From contig NZ_JAEQAZ010000101.1 in assembly GCF_016654115.1 (NCBI RefSeq), positions 1-32,380 of the forward strand: 32,380 nucleotides of DNA, given 5' to 3'. Shown piece after piece: positions 1 through 7,185 of this stretch. How positions within the stretch are numbered: position 1 is the first letter of the stretch; each line of letters begins with the position of its first letter. This DNA comes from Streptomyces sp. MBT53. Lineage in GTDB: Bacteria > Actinomycetota > Actinomycetes > Streptomycetales > Streptomycetaceae. Made by a program: the position numbers and the translations under genes. The notes under the pieces are model-generated. The model was not told where the DNA came from and ran no database searches. It worked only from the letters and a program-made list of their open reading frames with translations.

Positions 1-276
1 GGGCGTTCGCCGGGCTGCTCGGGCGGGGTGGTCCGGCGCGTGATCCCGGGACCCGGTTGGAGGATCTGGGCAGTACGTCGGCGGCGGAGCTGCTGGACGC
101 GGCGGCCACCACCTCCCGCTCCACCCGCCCGGCCCGCTCCACCCGTTCGCACGGCCGCCCCAGCCGCGCGGCCGCCGCGTCCAGCAGCTCCGCCGCCGAC
201 GTACTGCCCAGATCCTCCAACCGGGTCCCGGGATCACGCGCCGGACCACCCCGCCCGAGCAGCCCGGCGAACGCCC
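1..276. repeat. 107-bp perfect inverted repeat at the left edge
   Basis: Positions 1-107 are the exact reverse complement of 170-276, with a 62-base unpaired centre at 108-169. The repeat lies inside a protein-coding sequence, and coding sense is lost where the second arm begins (107/108). Reading leftwards on the minus strand, the universal stress protein sequence runs normally through the right arm and the centre, then becomes its own antisense. A natural hairpin this long inside a conserved gene is unlikely. A fold-back at a contig end, from a chimeric read or an assembly hairpin, is the simplest explanation, and a genuine inversion junction is the alternative. Confidence 0.95.
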
Positions 277-409
277 CGTGCGCCAGCCCGGGCACGTCCG
301 GCCCGCTGACATGCAGCAGCACCACCTCGGCATCCTCCGGCGCATGCGTCCGTACGGCGTCCACACAGGCGGGCCAGGTGCCCTCGACCAGCCAGGCGAT
401 CACACGCAT
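1..409 (-). CDS. Universal stress protein (UspA-like), 5' part only
   Basis: The ATG at 409-407 follows a GGGAG ribosome binding site and opens a protein beginning MRVIAWLVEGTWPACVDAVR. It then has VVLLHVSGPDV and a conserved stretch ending REVVAAA, which is the beta-strand/alpha pattern of the N-terminal part of Streptomyces Usp-type nucleotide-binding stress proteins. The frame stays open to position 1, but from about position 107 leftwards it only translates the inverted copy of its own DNA, so genuine coding is about 100-409. The C-terminal ATP-binding glycine motif expected of the family is not present. The start lies 16 bases after the stop of the upstream permease gene, so the two are probably cotranscribed. 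The family assignment is from sequence pattern; its role in general stress is family knowledge. Confidence 0.7.
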   Translation of the reverse strand, partial: MRVIAWLVEGTWPACVDAVRTHAPEDAEVVLLHVSGPDVPGLAHGAFAGLLGRGGPARDPGTRLEDLGSTSAAELLDAAAARLGRPCERVERAGRVEREVVAAASSSSAADVLPRSSNRVPGSRAGPPRPSSPANA

Positions 410-425
410 TCGGTCTCCCTCGGTG

Positions 426-1676
426 TCAGAGAACCTGGAGCGACACCCACAGTGCCACCGTCGCGGGAACGAGCGCCGACGGCACGGCGAGCAGCCCCAG
501 CTTCGTGAACTCCTTGAGATCCACGCCGTGTTCGTGCTGATGCACGATCCGCCGCCACAGCAGCGTCGCGAGCGACCCGGCGTAGGTCAGGTTCGGCCCG
601 ATGTTCACCCCGAGCAGCACGGCGAGCACGGCCCCGGGCCCGGACTGCGCGGTCAGCGGCAGCAGCACCAGCACGGCCGGCAGGTTGTTGATGAGATTCG
701 CCAGTACGGCGGCCAGCGCGGCGATCCCGAGCAGGGCCGCGATCCCGGTCCCGCCGGGCAGCACGTGCCCGAGCGCGTCGGAGAGCCCGTTGTCGACCAC
801 CGCCCGCACCACGATCCCGAGCGCCAGCACGAACGCCAGGAACGAGGGTGCGGCGGCCCGTACGACCGCCAGCGGTGTCGCCTGCCGTCGTAGGAGCCCC
901 CGGCCGGCCATGACGAGCGCCCCCGCGAAGGCGGCCCACGCCGGGTCGATGCCGATCGCCGAGGTCAGCACGAACCCGGCGAGGGTGCAGGCGACGGTCG
1001 CCAGCGCGAACACCGGCAGCTCGGGCGTGTCGCCGGAGGTCGGCGAGGGCGCGGCCGCCGCCAGGTCACGGGCGAAGAACTTGCGGAACACCAGGTACTC
1101 GGCGCCGATCGCCACCAGCCACGGCAGCGCCATCAGCCCGGCGAACCGGGTGAAGCTCAGACCGCTCGCCGCGAACGCGAGGAGGTTCGTGAGATTGGAG
1201 ACCGGCAGGAGCAGCGACGCCGTGTTCGACAGGTGTGTGCACGCGTAGACGTGCGGTTTGGGCCTGACGCCCATCCGGGACGCCGTCGCGAACACGACCG
1301 GCGTCAGCAGCACGATGGTGGCGTCCAGACTCAGTACGGCCGTGATCGCGGAGGCCAGCGCGAACACCGCCGTCAGCAGCCGGCCCGGGCTGCCCTTCGC
1401 CCACTCGGCCATCCACGCCCCGCAGGCCCGGAACAGGCCCTCCACATCGCAGAAGTGGGCGAGCACCAGCACCGCGGCCAGGAACCCGACCACCGGGCCG
1501 AGCTGCTCGGCCTCCGCCCGCGCGTGGTCGAGCGAGATCGCCCCGGTGGCCACGGCGATCCCGGCGGCGGGGACCGCCATCACCGCCTCGGGCCACCCGA
1601 AGGGACGGACGACGGCCCACACGAGGACGGCGACGAGCAGGACGACGGACAGGGTTTCGGCGAGCGGGGTGTTCAG
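426..1676 (-). CDS. ArsB/SLC13-type ion permease
   Basis: This is a very hydrophobic protein of 416 residues with about ten to eleven membrane segments, laid out like the ArsB/NhaD (ion transporter) superfamily. Recognisable parts are the first half with SLDATIVLLTPVVFATASRMG, the loop with HLSNTASLLLPVSNLTNLLAF, and the mirrored second half with LANLINNLPAVLVLLPL and VLLGVNIGPNLTYAGSLATLL. The paired Asn-rich re-entrant motifs (SNLTNL and NLINNLP/GVNIGPN) are typical of arsenite or dicarboxylate/Na+ carriers; the substrate cannot be read from the sequence. A GTG at 1622 lies inside the first hydrophobic helix. An in-frame CTG at 1676-1674 has a perfect GGAGGA seven bases upstream and adds a full first helix, so I chose it. 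There are no ars regulators nearby, and a universal stress protein gene follows 16 bases downstream. Confidence 0.8.
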   Translation of the reverse strand: MNTPLAETLSVVLLVAVLVWAVVRPFGWPEAVMAVPAAGIAVATGAISLDHARAEAEQLGPVVGFLAAVLVLAHFCDVEGLFRACGAWMAEWAKGSPGRLLTAVFALASAITAVLSLDATIVLLTPVVFATASRMGVRPKPHVYACTHLSNTASLLLPVSNLTNLLAFAASGLSFTRFAGLMALPWLVAIGAEYLVFRKFFARDLAAAAPSPTSGDTPELPVFALATVACTLAGFVLTSAIGIDPAWAAFAGALVMAGRGLLRRQATPLAVVRAAAPSFLAFVLALGIVVRAVVDNGLSDALGHVLPGGTGIAALLGIAALAAVLANLINNLPAVLVLLPLTAQSGPGAVLAVLLGVNIGPNLTYAGSLATLLWRRIVHQHEHGVDLKEFTKLGLLAVPSALVPATVALWVSLQVL

Positions 1677-1746
1677 GGGACGGTCCTCCGGGACGCGGGC
1701 AGTGGTGCCCGCCCCATGTAACCAGGCTCCGGTGCCGAGCCCGCGC

Positions 1747-2454
1747 TCAGGCGCCCGTGCCCGCGCTGAACACCGTCAGCCGCACCGAGGACGAGTTGCC
1801 GGACACGGGCACCGCGCCGTTCGTCCACGTCACCTTCAGCGGGTCCTTCTCGTCGGGCGGGGTCACCACCAGCGTGGTGGGGGTGGCCGTCTTCGCGCCG
1901 CTGATCTCGGGGTTGGAGAAGGTCAGGCCCGCCCAGGCGCTCTGGCCCGGCTTCAGCGTGACGGTGGTGGCGGTGCTGCTCGTCTCGCGCACCGGGTTCG
2001 GGCCCAGCTGGGTGCCGGACGCGTTCACGAACGCGGCGCCGGGAAAACCGCGGACCGTGCAGGTACGGCCGGACATGTTGGTGAGGATGATCGGGAAGTT
2101 CTCCTGCCCGGCGCCCGGATCGTTGTCGCCCACGTTCGCCCGCAGCTCGGAGGTGTGGCACCGGCTGCTGCTCGCGGTGGAGGTGTTGGAACCCGTGGAG
2201 GAGGACGTGGAGGTGGAGGAACCCGACGAGTTCGAGTCGGTTCCGGTGGCGGTGTCGGAGCCGCTCGACGAGGAGACCGCCGTGCCGGACCCGTCGGCCG
2301 AGGGGTCGCCGCCGGCGGGCGCGGCCGTACCCGACTGGGTCTGCGGACTGCTCACCGTGCCGCTTCCGTCGCCGCAGGCCGTCGTCAGGCCCAGTACGGC
2401 GACCGCGCTCACGAGCAGGGCCGCCCGGCGCAGGGACTGGGACGTGTTCGCCAT
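1747..2454 (-). CDS. Secreted lipoprotein with DUF4232-like domain
   Basis: The ATG at 2454 has AGGAG eight bases upstream and gives 235 residues; an upstream GTG at 2502 lacks such a site. The N-terminus SQSLRRAALLVSAVAVLGL followed by TTAC is a lipoprotein signal with a slightly divergent lipobox, so the protein is probably anchored on the outer face of the membrane through Cys27. Next comes a Ser/Thr/Gly-rich low-complexity linker of about 75 residues. The folded domain begins at CHTSELRANV and shows NFPIILTNMSGRTC, GFPGAAFV, and a strand-rich C-terminus, as in the DUF4232 proteins common in Streptomyces. Two Cys in the domain could form a disulfide. The function is unknown. It lies downstream of the kinase gene on the same strand and may be cotranscribed with it. 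Confidence 0.8.
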   Translation of the reverse strand: MANTSQSLRRAALLVSAVAVLGLTTACGDGSGTVSSPQTQSGTAAPAGGDPSADGSGTAVSSSSGSDTATGTDSNSSGSSTSTSSSTGSNTSTASSSRCHTSELRANVGDNDPGAGQENFPIILTNMSGRTCTVRGFPGAAFVNASGTQLGPNPVRETSSTATTVTLKPGQSAWAGLTFSNPEISGAKTATPTTLVVTPPDEKDPLKVTWTNGAVPVSGNSSSVRLTVFSAGTGA

Positions 2455-2578
2455 CTTCAACACTCCTGGTGGTTCACCCCACAGCGCCTCGCGCGCTGTC
2501 ACAGGGATCCGATGCGCGTGCGCGCCGAAAGGTTCGCGGAATCGACGACTTCTTAACGACAGTGACTACGACAGTGGA

Positions 2579-3952
2579 TCAGGTGACGCGGAGCGAGCGC
2601 AGTATCCGCGAGGTCGCGTCGCCGCTGTGCTGCCGTATCTGGACGTACACCTGCGGCTGCGCGGCGCCGCCCACCATGCGCAGCGCGGTCTCCGAGAGGG
2701 TGCCGGTGCCGCCCGAGCAGTCGCTCCAGGTGCGGGTCGTGCCGCGCCAGGTGGCGCTGGAGTAGGCGTGGCTGCCGTCGTAGTGGCAGCCGGAGTGGGC
2801 GATGGCGTCCACCTTGGTCGCCACGCTGCCGTGCTCGCTCAGGCCGACGAACACGCCGTTCACGTCCGCCGAGAGGTCCGGCCACTTCGCCAGGTCGTCG
2901 GCGACGGCCAGCCCCGGTTCCTGCCCGGCCGTCAGTCCGATCGAGTGCGGATCCCAGCCCGAGTCGCGCAGCTGACGGCCCCACGAGCTCGGCACCTCGA
3001 CCACCACCCGCCCGGTGCTGTCCTTGACCGTCAGTACCGAACTCCCGGACGGCGACGACAGGTTCATCACCGCGACGCCCGTCCCGGCGGCCACGACGAC
3101 GAACAGCCCCGCCATCATCGCGACCCCCCGGTGGCGGCCGCGCGGTCTGTGCACAGGGGCGGCCTCGGCGGCCAGCCGCTCCAGCTCCTCCGCGAACGCC
3201 CGCGCCGTGGGCCAGCGCCGCTCCCGGTCCGGCTCCAGCGCCCGCAGCAGGGCCCGCTGCACCTCGGGGGAGAGATCGGGCCGCAGCCGGTCCGGCCGTA
3301 CGACCTGACCGGGCGCCCCCGGAACCGTGCCGGTGATCATCTCGTAGCCGAGCGCGCCCAGGCTGTACACGTCGGCCCGCTCGTCGATGCCCGACCCGGC
3401 CTGTGCCTGCTCCGGCGGCTGGTAGCCCGCCGAACCCGCGGCCAGGGTGAGACCCGAGGCCTGCGCCAGGCTCTTCGCCAGGCCCAGGTCGGCGAGCAGG
3501 ACCCGCGCGGTGCCGTCCGGGGCGGTGCGCAGCAGCACATTGGTCGGCTTGATGTCCCGGTGCACGATCCCCGCCTCGTGCAGCGCGGCGGCGCCCCGGG
3601 CGGCCAGCGCGGTCAGCCGCAGCACCTCGGGCACGGGCAGCGGACCGGCGGCGAGCAGATCGGCGTAGGTGCCGGCGTCGGCGTACTCCATCACGAAGTA
3701 CGGCCGTCCGTCGGGGAGTTCACCGATGTCGTAGACCTGCACCACCCGGTTCGAACCGGCCCTGCGCAGCAGCCGGGCCTCGGAGAGGAAGCGCTCGCGG
3801 ATGTCCATGCGGTGCGCCCAGTTGTCGGCGAGGACCTTCACGGCGACCGGGGCTTCGAGCTCGTCGTCGTGCGCGAGCCAGACCGTGCCGAACGCGCCGC
3901 TGCCCAGGCGGCGTTCAAGGCGGTAGCGGCCGATCTGTTCGACGTAGTGCAT
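2579..3952 (-). CDS. Membrane Ser/Thr protein kinase (PknB-like) with extracellular domain
   Basis: The protein has 457 residues. The kinase domain (about 9-262) shows the glycine loop GSGAFG (17-22), the ATP-binding Lys39 in VAVK, the catalytic loop HRDIKPTN (131-138, base Asp133), DLG instead of DFG at 155-157, and YQPPEQ in place of APE. A single membrane segment at about 277-298 is followed by a 160-residue outer domain with two Cys that could form a disulfide, which is probably the sensor. The start ATG at 3952 immediately precedes the conserved IGRYRLERRLG and has only a weak ribosome binding site. The gene is divergent from an ECF sigma factor gene whose start is 47 bases away, so the promoters must overlap the coding starts. 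Stk control of ECF factors by phosphorylation is documented (Vibrio PknT/EcfP); control of this sigma factor is inferred from position only. Confidence 0.92.
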   Translation of the reverse strand: MHYVEQIGRYRLERRLGSGAFGTVWLAHDDELEAPVAVKVLADNWAHRMDIRERFLSEARLLRRAGSNRVVQVYDIGELPDGRPYFVMEYADAGTYADLLAAGPLPVPEVLRLTALAARGAAALHEAGIVHRDIKPTNVLLRTAPDGTARVLLADLGLAKSLAQASGLTLAAGSAGYQPPEQAQAGSGIDERADVYSLGALGYEMITGTVPGAPGQVVRPDRLRPDLSPEVQRALLRALEPDRERRWPTARAFAEELERLAAEAAPVHRPRGRHRGVAMMAGLFVVVAAGTGVAVMNLSSPSGSSVLTVKDSTGRVVVEVPSSWGRQLRDSGWDPHSIGLTAGQEPGLAVADDLAKWPDLSADVNGVFVGLSEHGSVATKVDAIAHSGCHYDGSHAYSSATWRGTTRTWSDCSGGTGTLSETALRMVGGAAQPQVYVQIRQHSGDATSRILRSLRVT

Positions 3953-3998
3953 GGGACTATCATGCCTGCTCGGAGATCGAGGCGGAGGAGTGGATCCA

Positions 3999-4550
3999 GT
4001 GCACGACATGGCGCCGACCGAGGAGCTGGCCAGGCGCGCGGCAGCCGGTGACACGGCCGCACTCGACGCGCTGCTCAGGACGATCCAGCCCGACGTGGTG
4101 AGGCGCTGCGGACGGTTTCTGCCCTGCCGCGAGGACGCCGAGGAGGCCGCGCAGGACGTACTGCTGCAAGTCGCCCGGAAGATCGGCACGTTCGAGGGCC
4201 GCAGTCTCTTCAGCACCTGGCTGTACACGGTCGTCGCCAACGGCGCCCGGCAGAAGTACCGCGAGCTGAAGCGGCGGGCCGCCGAGCAGCCGGCCGTGAT
4301 CGACGTCTCCCAGCACGTCGACCCGCGCACCACCAGTGTGATCGCCGGATCGAAGATCGACCTCCTGGAGGCGATCGAACGCCTTGAGCGGGAGTCCCCG
4401 CACCTGGTCGAGCCGCTGGTGTACCGGGACATCTGCAAGTTGGAGTACGCCGAGATCGCCGAGCGCCTGGGCATCCCGCTCGGCACCCTCAAGTCGAGGC
4501 TGCACGAGGCCCGCCGCCAGGTCAGGCCCTGGCTGACCGACCTGTCCTGA
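3999..4550 (+). CDS. ECF-family RNA polymerase sigma factor
   Basis: The protein has 183 residues. The GTG start at 3999 is set by GGAGGAG at 3984-3990, eight bases upstream; the upstream ATG at 3951 lacks a ribosome binding site and overlaps the kinase start. Region 2 is visible as CREDAEEAAQDVLLQVARKI and FSTWLYTVVANGARQKYRELKRR. Region 4 is the C-terminal helix-turn-helix YAEIAERLGIPLGTLKSRLHE. There is no extra C-terminal domain. No anti-sigma gene is adjacent. The neighbours are a divergent membrane Ser/Thr kinase and, three bases beyond the stop, the end of a convergent PP2C/HATPase gene, so phosphorylation or partner switching may replace a classical anti-sigma factor. The target genes are unknown. 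Confidence 0.92.
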   Translation: MHDMAPTEELARRAAAGDTAALDALLRTIQPDVVRRCGRFLPCREDAEEAAQDVLLQVARKIGTFEGRSLFSTWLYTVVANGARQKYRELKRRAAEQPAVIDVSQHVDPRTTSVIAGSKIDLLEAIERLERESPHLVEPLVYRDICKLEYAEIAERLGIPLGTLKSRLHEARRQVRPWLTDLS

Positions 4551-4553
4551 CGC

Positions 4554-6929
4554 TCAGGCCTCGTCGAACAGCGACAGCTCCGCCCAGATCGTCTTGCCGT
4601 CGGCCGTGTGCCGGCTGCCCCAGCGCTGGGTGAGCTGGGCGACCAGCAGCAGCCCGCGTCCACCCTCGTCCCAGGTCTTCGCACGGCGCAGATGCGGGGC
4701 CGTGTGGTTGGTGTCGGAGACCTCGCAGATAAGCGTGGCCGCGTCATGGATGAGCCGGAGCCGGATGGGGTGCGCGCCGTAGCGGATGGCGTTGGTGACC
4801 AGCTCGCTCACCACCAGCTCGGCGGTGAACCCGGCCTCGCTCATGTTCCAGGTGTCGAGCTGCTCGACGACCTGCTTGCGGATCGGGGCGACCAGTGACG
4901 GGTCGGCCGGGATGTCCCAGGTGGAGACCTGCTCGGCGGGCAGACCTTGCGTGCGGGCCAGCAGCAGCGCGACGTCGTCGGCGGCACCGCCCGGCGGGAG
5001 TACGGCGTGCAGGATCCGGTCGCAGGTCTCGTCCAGCGAGTCCGAGGGGGCGTACAGCGCGTCGAACAGCAGCCGGTGACTGTGGTCGAGGTCCCGGTCG
5101 CGGTTCTCGACCAGCCCGTCCGTGTACAGCGCGAGCACGGTGCCCTCGGGCAGCTCGAACTCGGCCGACTCGAAAGGCAGTCCGCCCAGGCCGAGCGGCG
5201 GTCCCGCGGGCAGGTCGATGTGCTCGGGCGGGCCGCCGGGCCGGATCATGAGCGGCGGCGGATGCCCGGCGCGGGCCAGCGTGCAGCGCCGGGACACCGG
5301 GTCGTACACCGCGTACAGACAGGTCGCGCCGACCTCACCCGGGCTGCCCTCGCCGCCGGCCTCCGCGGACAGCCGTACGACCAGGTCGTCCAGGTGGGTC
5401 AGCAGCTCGTCCGGGGCCAGGTCGATGTCGGCGAGGGTGCGGACGGCCGTGCGCAGCCGGCCCATGGTGGCGGAGGCCTGGATGCCGTGGCCGACGACGT
5501 CCCCGACGACCATGGCGACCCGCATCCCGGACAGCGGGATCACGTCGAACCAGTCGCCGCCGACCCCGGCACGCGCCGCCGGCAGATAGCGCGAGGCGGC
5601 CTCCAGAGCGGCGGTGCGTGGCAGTTTGCGGGGGAGCAGGCTGCGCTGGAGGGCCAGCGCGGTCTCGCGTTCGCGGGAGAAGCGGCGGGCGTTGTCGATG
5701 CAGACCGCGGCGCGGGCGGTGACCTCCTCGGCCAGCAGCACGTCGTCCTCGGTGAACGGGTCGATGCGCCGATACCTGGTCAGGACCGCCACGCCGAGGG
5801 TGACGCCCCGGGCCTGGATCGGTACCGCCATCGAGGAGTGGATGCCGTACTCCTGGACGCGCCTGGTGCGGGTCCTGTCCCAGGCCAGCCAGAGTTCGAG
5901 GGCCCGGTCCGAGGCCACCAGGGTGCGGCCCGCGACCAGCGCGTCGGCCTGCGGGGACTGGGCGGGGTACAGGTCCGACTGGCCCGGCTTGGCGACGGCC
6001 TCGGGGCTGCCCTGCTGCACCGAGGCGTGCGCGGCCCGGCGCAGCCGCACCGGCGCGACGATCGCCGTCGGGAGTTCACCGCCGTGCTCCTGCGGGTCCA
6101 GCAGGTCGATGCTGACGAAGTCGGCCAGGGCGGGCACGCAGACATCCGCCAGCTCCTGGGCCGTACGGGTGACGTCGAGGGTGGTGCCGATGCGGACACT
6201 CGCCTCGTTGACGAGCTGCAGCCGCTCGCGCGCGAGGTAGTTCTCGGTGAAGTCGTGCGCGGCCAGACAGACGCCCCGCACCCGTCCCTCGGTGTCGGTG
6301 ATCGGCGCCATCCGGGCCAGCCAGGCGTGCGCGGCGTCCTCGCCGCCGGTGCGCATGTAGATCTGGAAGTCCTGGGCGGTGCCGGAGGTGAGCACGCGCA
6401 GCATGTACTGCTCCAGCTCCGAGCTCTGCGTCTTGCCGCCGATCTCGGTGATCCGCAGACCCTGGATGCGCTCCTCGGGCAGACCGATCACCTCGGCCAT
6501 CGCGTCGTTGACCCGGCTCAGCCGCAGGTGCTCGTCGTAGACCGCGATGGCGCACGGCGACTGGGTGAGCGCGGCGGTCGCGAGGGGGTCCTCGTCGGCG
6601 CGCGGGCCGCCGCCCTCCAGCGGCGTCACGATCAGCCAGTCGCCCGGACCGCCGTCCCGGGGACGCCGGTGGTGGGCCAGCAGCCACACCGGCACGGCCC
6701 GGCCGTCCCGGTGCCAGAGCGTGACGGTGCCGTCCCAGCGGGCACTGGTGGGGACCGGGAGGGCCCCGGTGCCACCGGCCAGCAGCCGTACGGCCGGGCG
6801 GCCCACGACCTCGGTCGCGGTGTGGCCGAGGAGTCGCTGTGCCCCTTCGTTCCACTCCACCAGCGTGCCCGCGTCATCGATGACAACCCGCGCCGTCGCG
6901 GCATCGTCGAACGGGTAGACCGGTCTCAT
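4554..6929 (-). CDS. PAS-PAS-GAF-SpoIIE phosphatase-HATPase signalling protein
   Basis: This is a 791-residue cytoplasmic regulator. The order is PAS (about 10-105, WNEGAQRLLGHT), a second PAS (about 120-220, with FTENYLARERL at its end), GAF (about 230-385), a PP2C/SpoIIE phosphatase (about 400-630, with GGDWFDVIPL, VGDVVGHG and YTDGLVENRDRD carrying metal-binding Asp), and a RsbW/SpoIIAB-like HATPase (about 655-790, with ELVTNAIRYG and DEGGRGLLLV). Such proteins dephosphorylate anti-anti-sigma factors and can also bind partners as an anti-sigma-type kinase; this is family knowledge. The ATG at 6929 has GGAG eight bases upstream and is preferred to a GTG at 6974. It converges on the ECF sigma gene with a three-base gap, and no sigma-B type partner is seen here. 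Confidence 0.92.
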   Translation of the reverse strand: MRPVYPFDDAATARVVIDDAGTLVEWNEGAQRLLGHTATEVVGRPAVRLLAGGTGALPVPTSARWDGTVTLWHRDGRAVPVWLLAHHRRPRDGGPGDWLIVTPLEGGGPRADEDPLATAALTQSPCAIAVYDEHLRLSRVNDAMAEVIGLPEERIQGLRITEIGGKTQSSELEQYMLRVLTSGTAQDFQIYMRTGGEDAAHAWLARMAPITDTEGRVRGVCLAAHDFTENYLARERLQLVNEASVRIGTTLDVTRTAQELADVCVPALADFVSIDLLDPQEHGGELPTAIVAPVRLRRAAHASVQQGSPEAVAKPGQSDLYPAQSPQADALVAGRTLVASDRALELWLAWDRTRTRRVQEYGIHSSMAVPIQARGVTLGVAVLTRYRRIDPFTEDDVLLAEEVTARAAVCIDNARRFSRERETALALQRSLLPRKLPRTAALEAASRYLPAARAGVGGDWFDVIPLSGMRVAMVVGDVVGHGIQASATMGRLRTAVRTLADIDLAPDELLTHLDDLVVRLSAEAGGEGSPGEVGATCLYAVYDPVSRRCTLARAGHPPPLMIRPGGPPEHIDLPAGPPLGLGGLPFESAEFELPEGTVLALYTDGLVENRDRDLDHSHRLLFDALYAPSDSLDETCDRILHAVLPPGGAADDVALLLARTQGLPAEQVSTWDIPADPSLVAPIRKQVVEQLDTWNMSEAGFTAELVVSELVTNAIRYGAHPIRLRLIHDAATLICEVSDTNHTAPHLRRAKTWDEGGRGLLLVAQLTQRWGSRHTADGKTIWAELSLFDEA

Positions 6930-7098
6930 CGTCGCCACTCCATCGCGCGCACTCACAGTGAACAACCACGCCACTTGTGTTCCAGCCTAGTGCGTCACAG
7001 TCCCGCGCGGACTAGAACCCCCAGGCCCGGGAAGTTCGGCTGACAAGGGCGAAAACCGGCCGAAGCGGCGCACGGGACGGGTGGCCGCCCCCGCACCC

Positions 7099-7129
7099 TT
7101 GACGGCCCGACATGGCACCCCGTCAGAAT
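7099..7129 (+). promoter_or_regulatory. Possible vegetative promoter of the GH2 gene
   Basis: TTGACG at 7099-7104 and CAGAAT at 7124-7129 resemble the -35 and -10 boxes of HrdB-type promoters, but the 19-base spacing is long. The site lies 57 bases before the GH2 start, within the 256-base divergent region 6930-7185. I see no CebR-like palindrome in that region. Confidence 0.3.
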
Positions 7130-7185
7130 CTGTTCGGTCACGATCAGTTGTGAGTACTTCTGGGCCCTGATGAGGGAGAGCCGCC

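Noticed and set aside
57..2556. Long open frames on the plus strand opposite the permease and lipoprotein genes
   Set aside because: They are antisense frames of high-GC coding DNA, rich in Arg, Pro and His with no recognisable domain, and lack ribosome binding sites.
2579..4747. A 722-residue kinase frame that extends over the sigma factor gene
   Set aside because: The part before 3952 is Arg/Ser-rich antisense of the sigma gene; the kinase begins naturally at MHYVEQIGRYRL.
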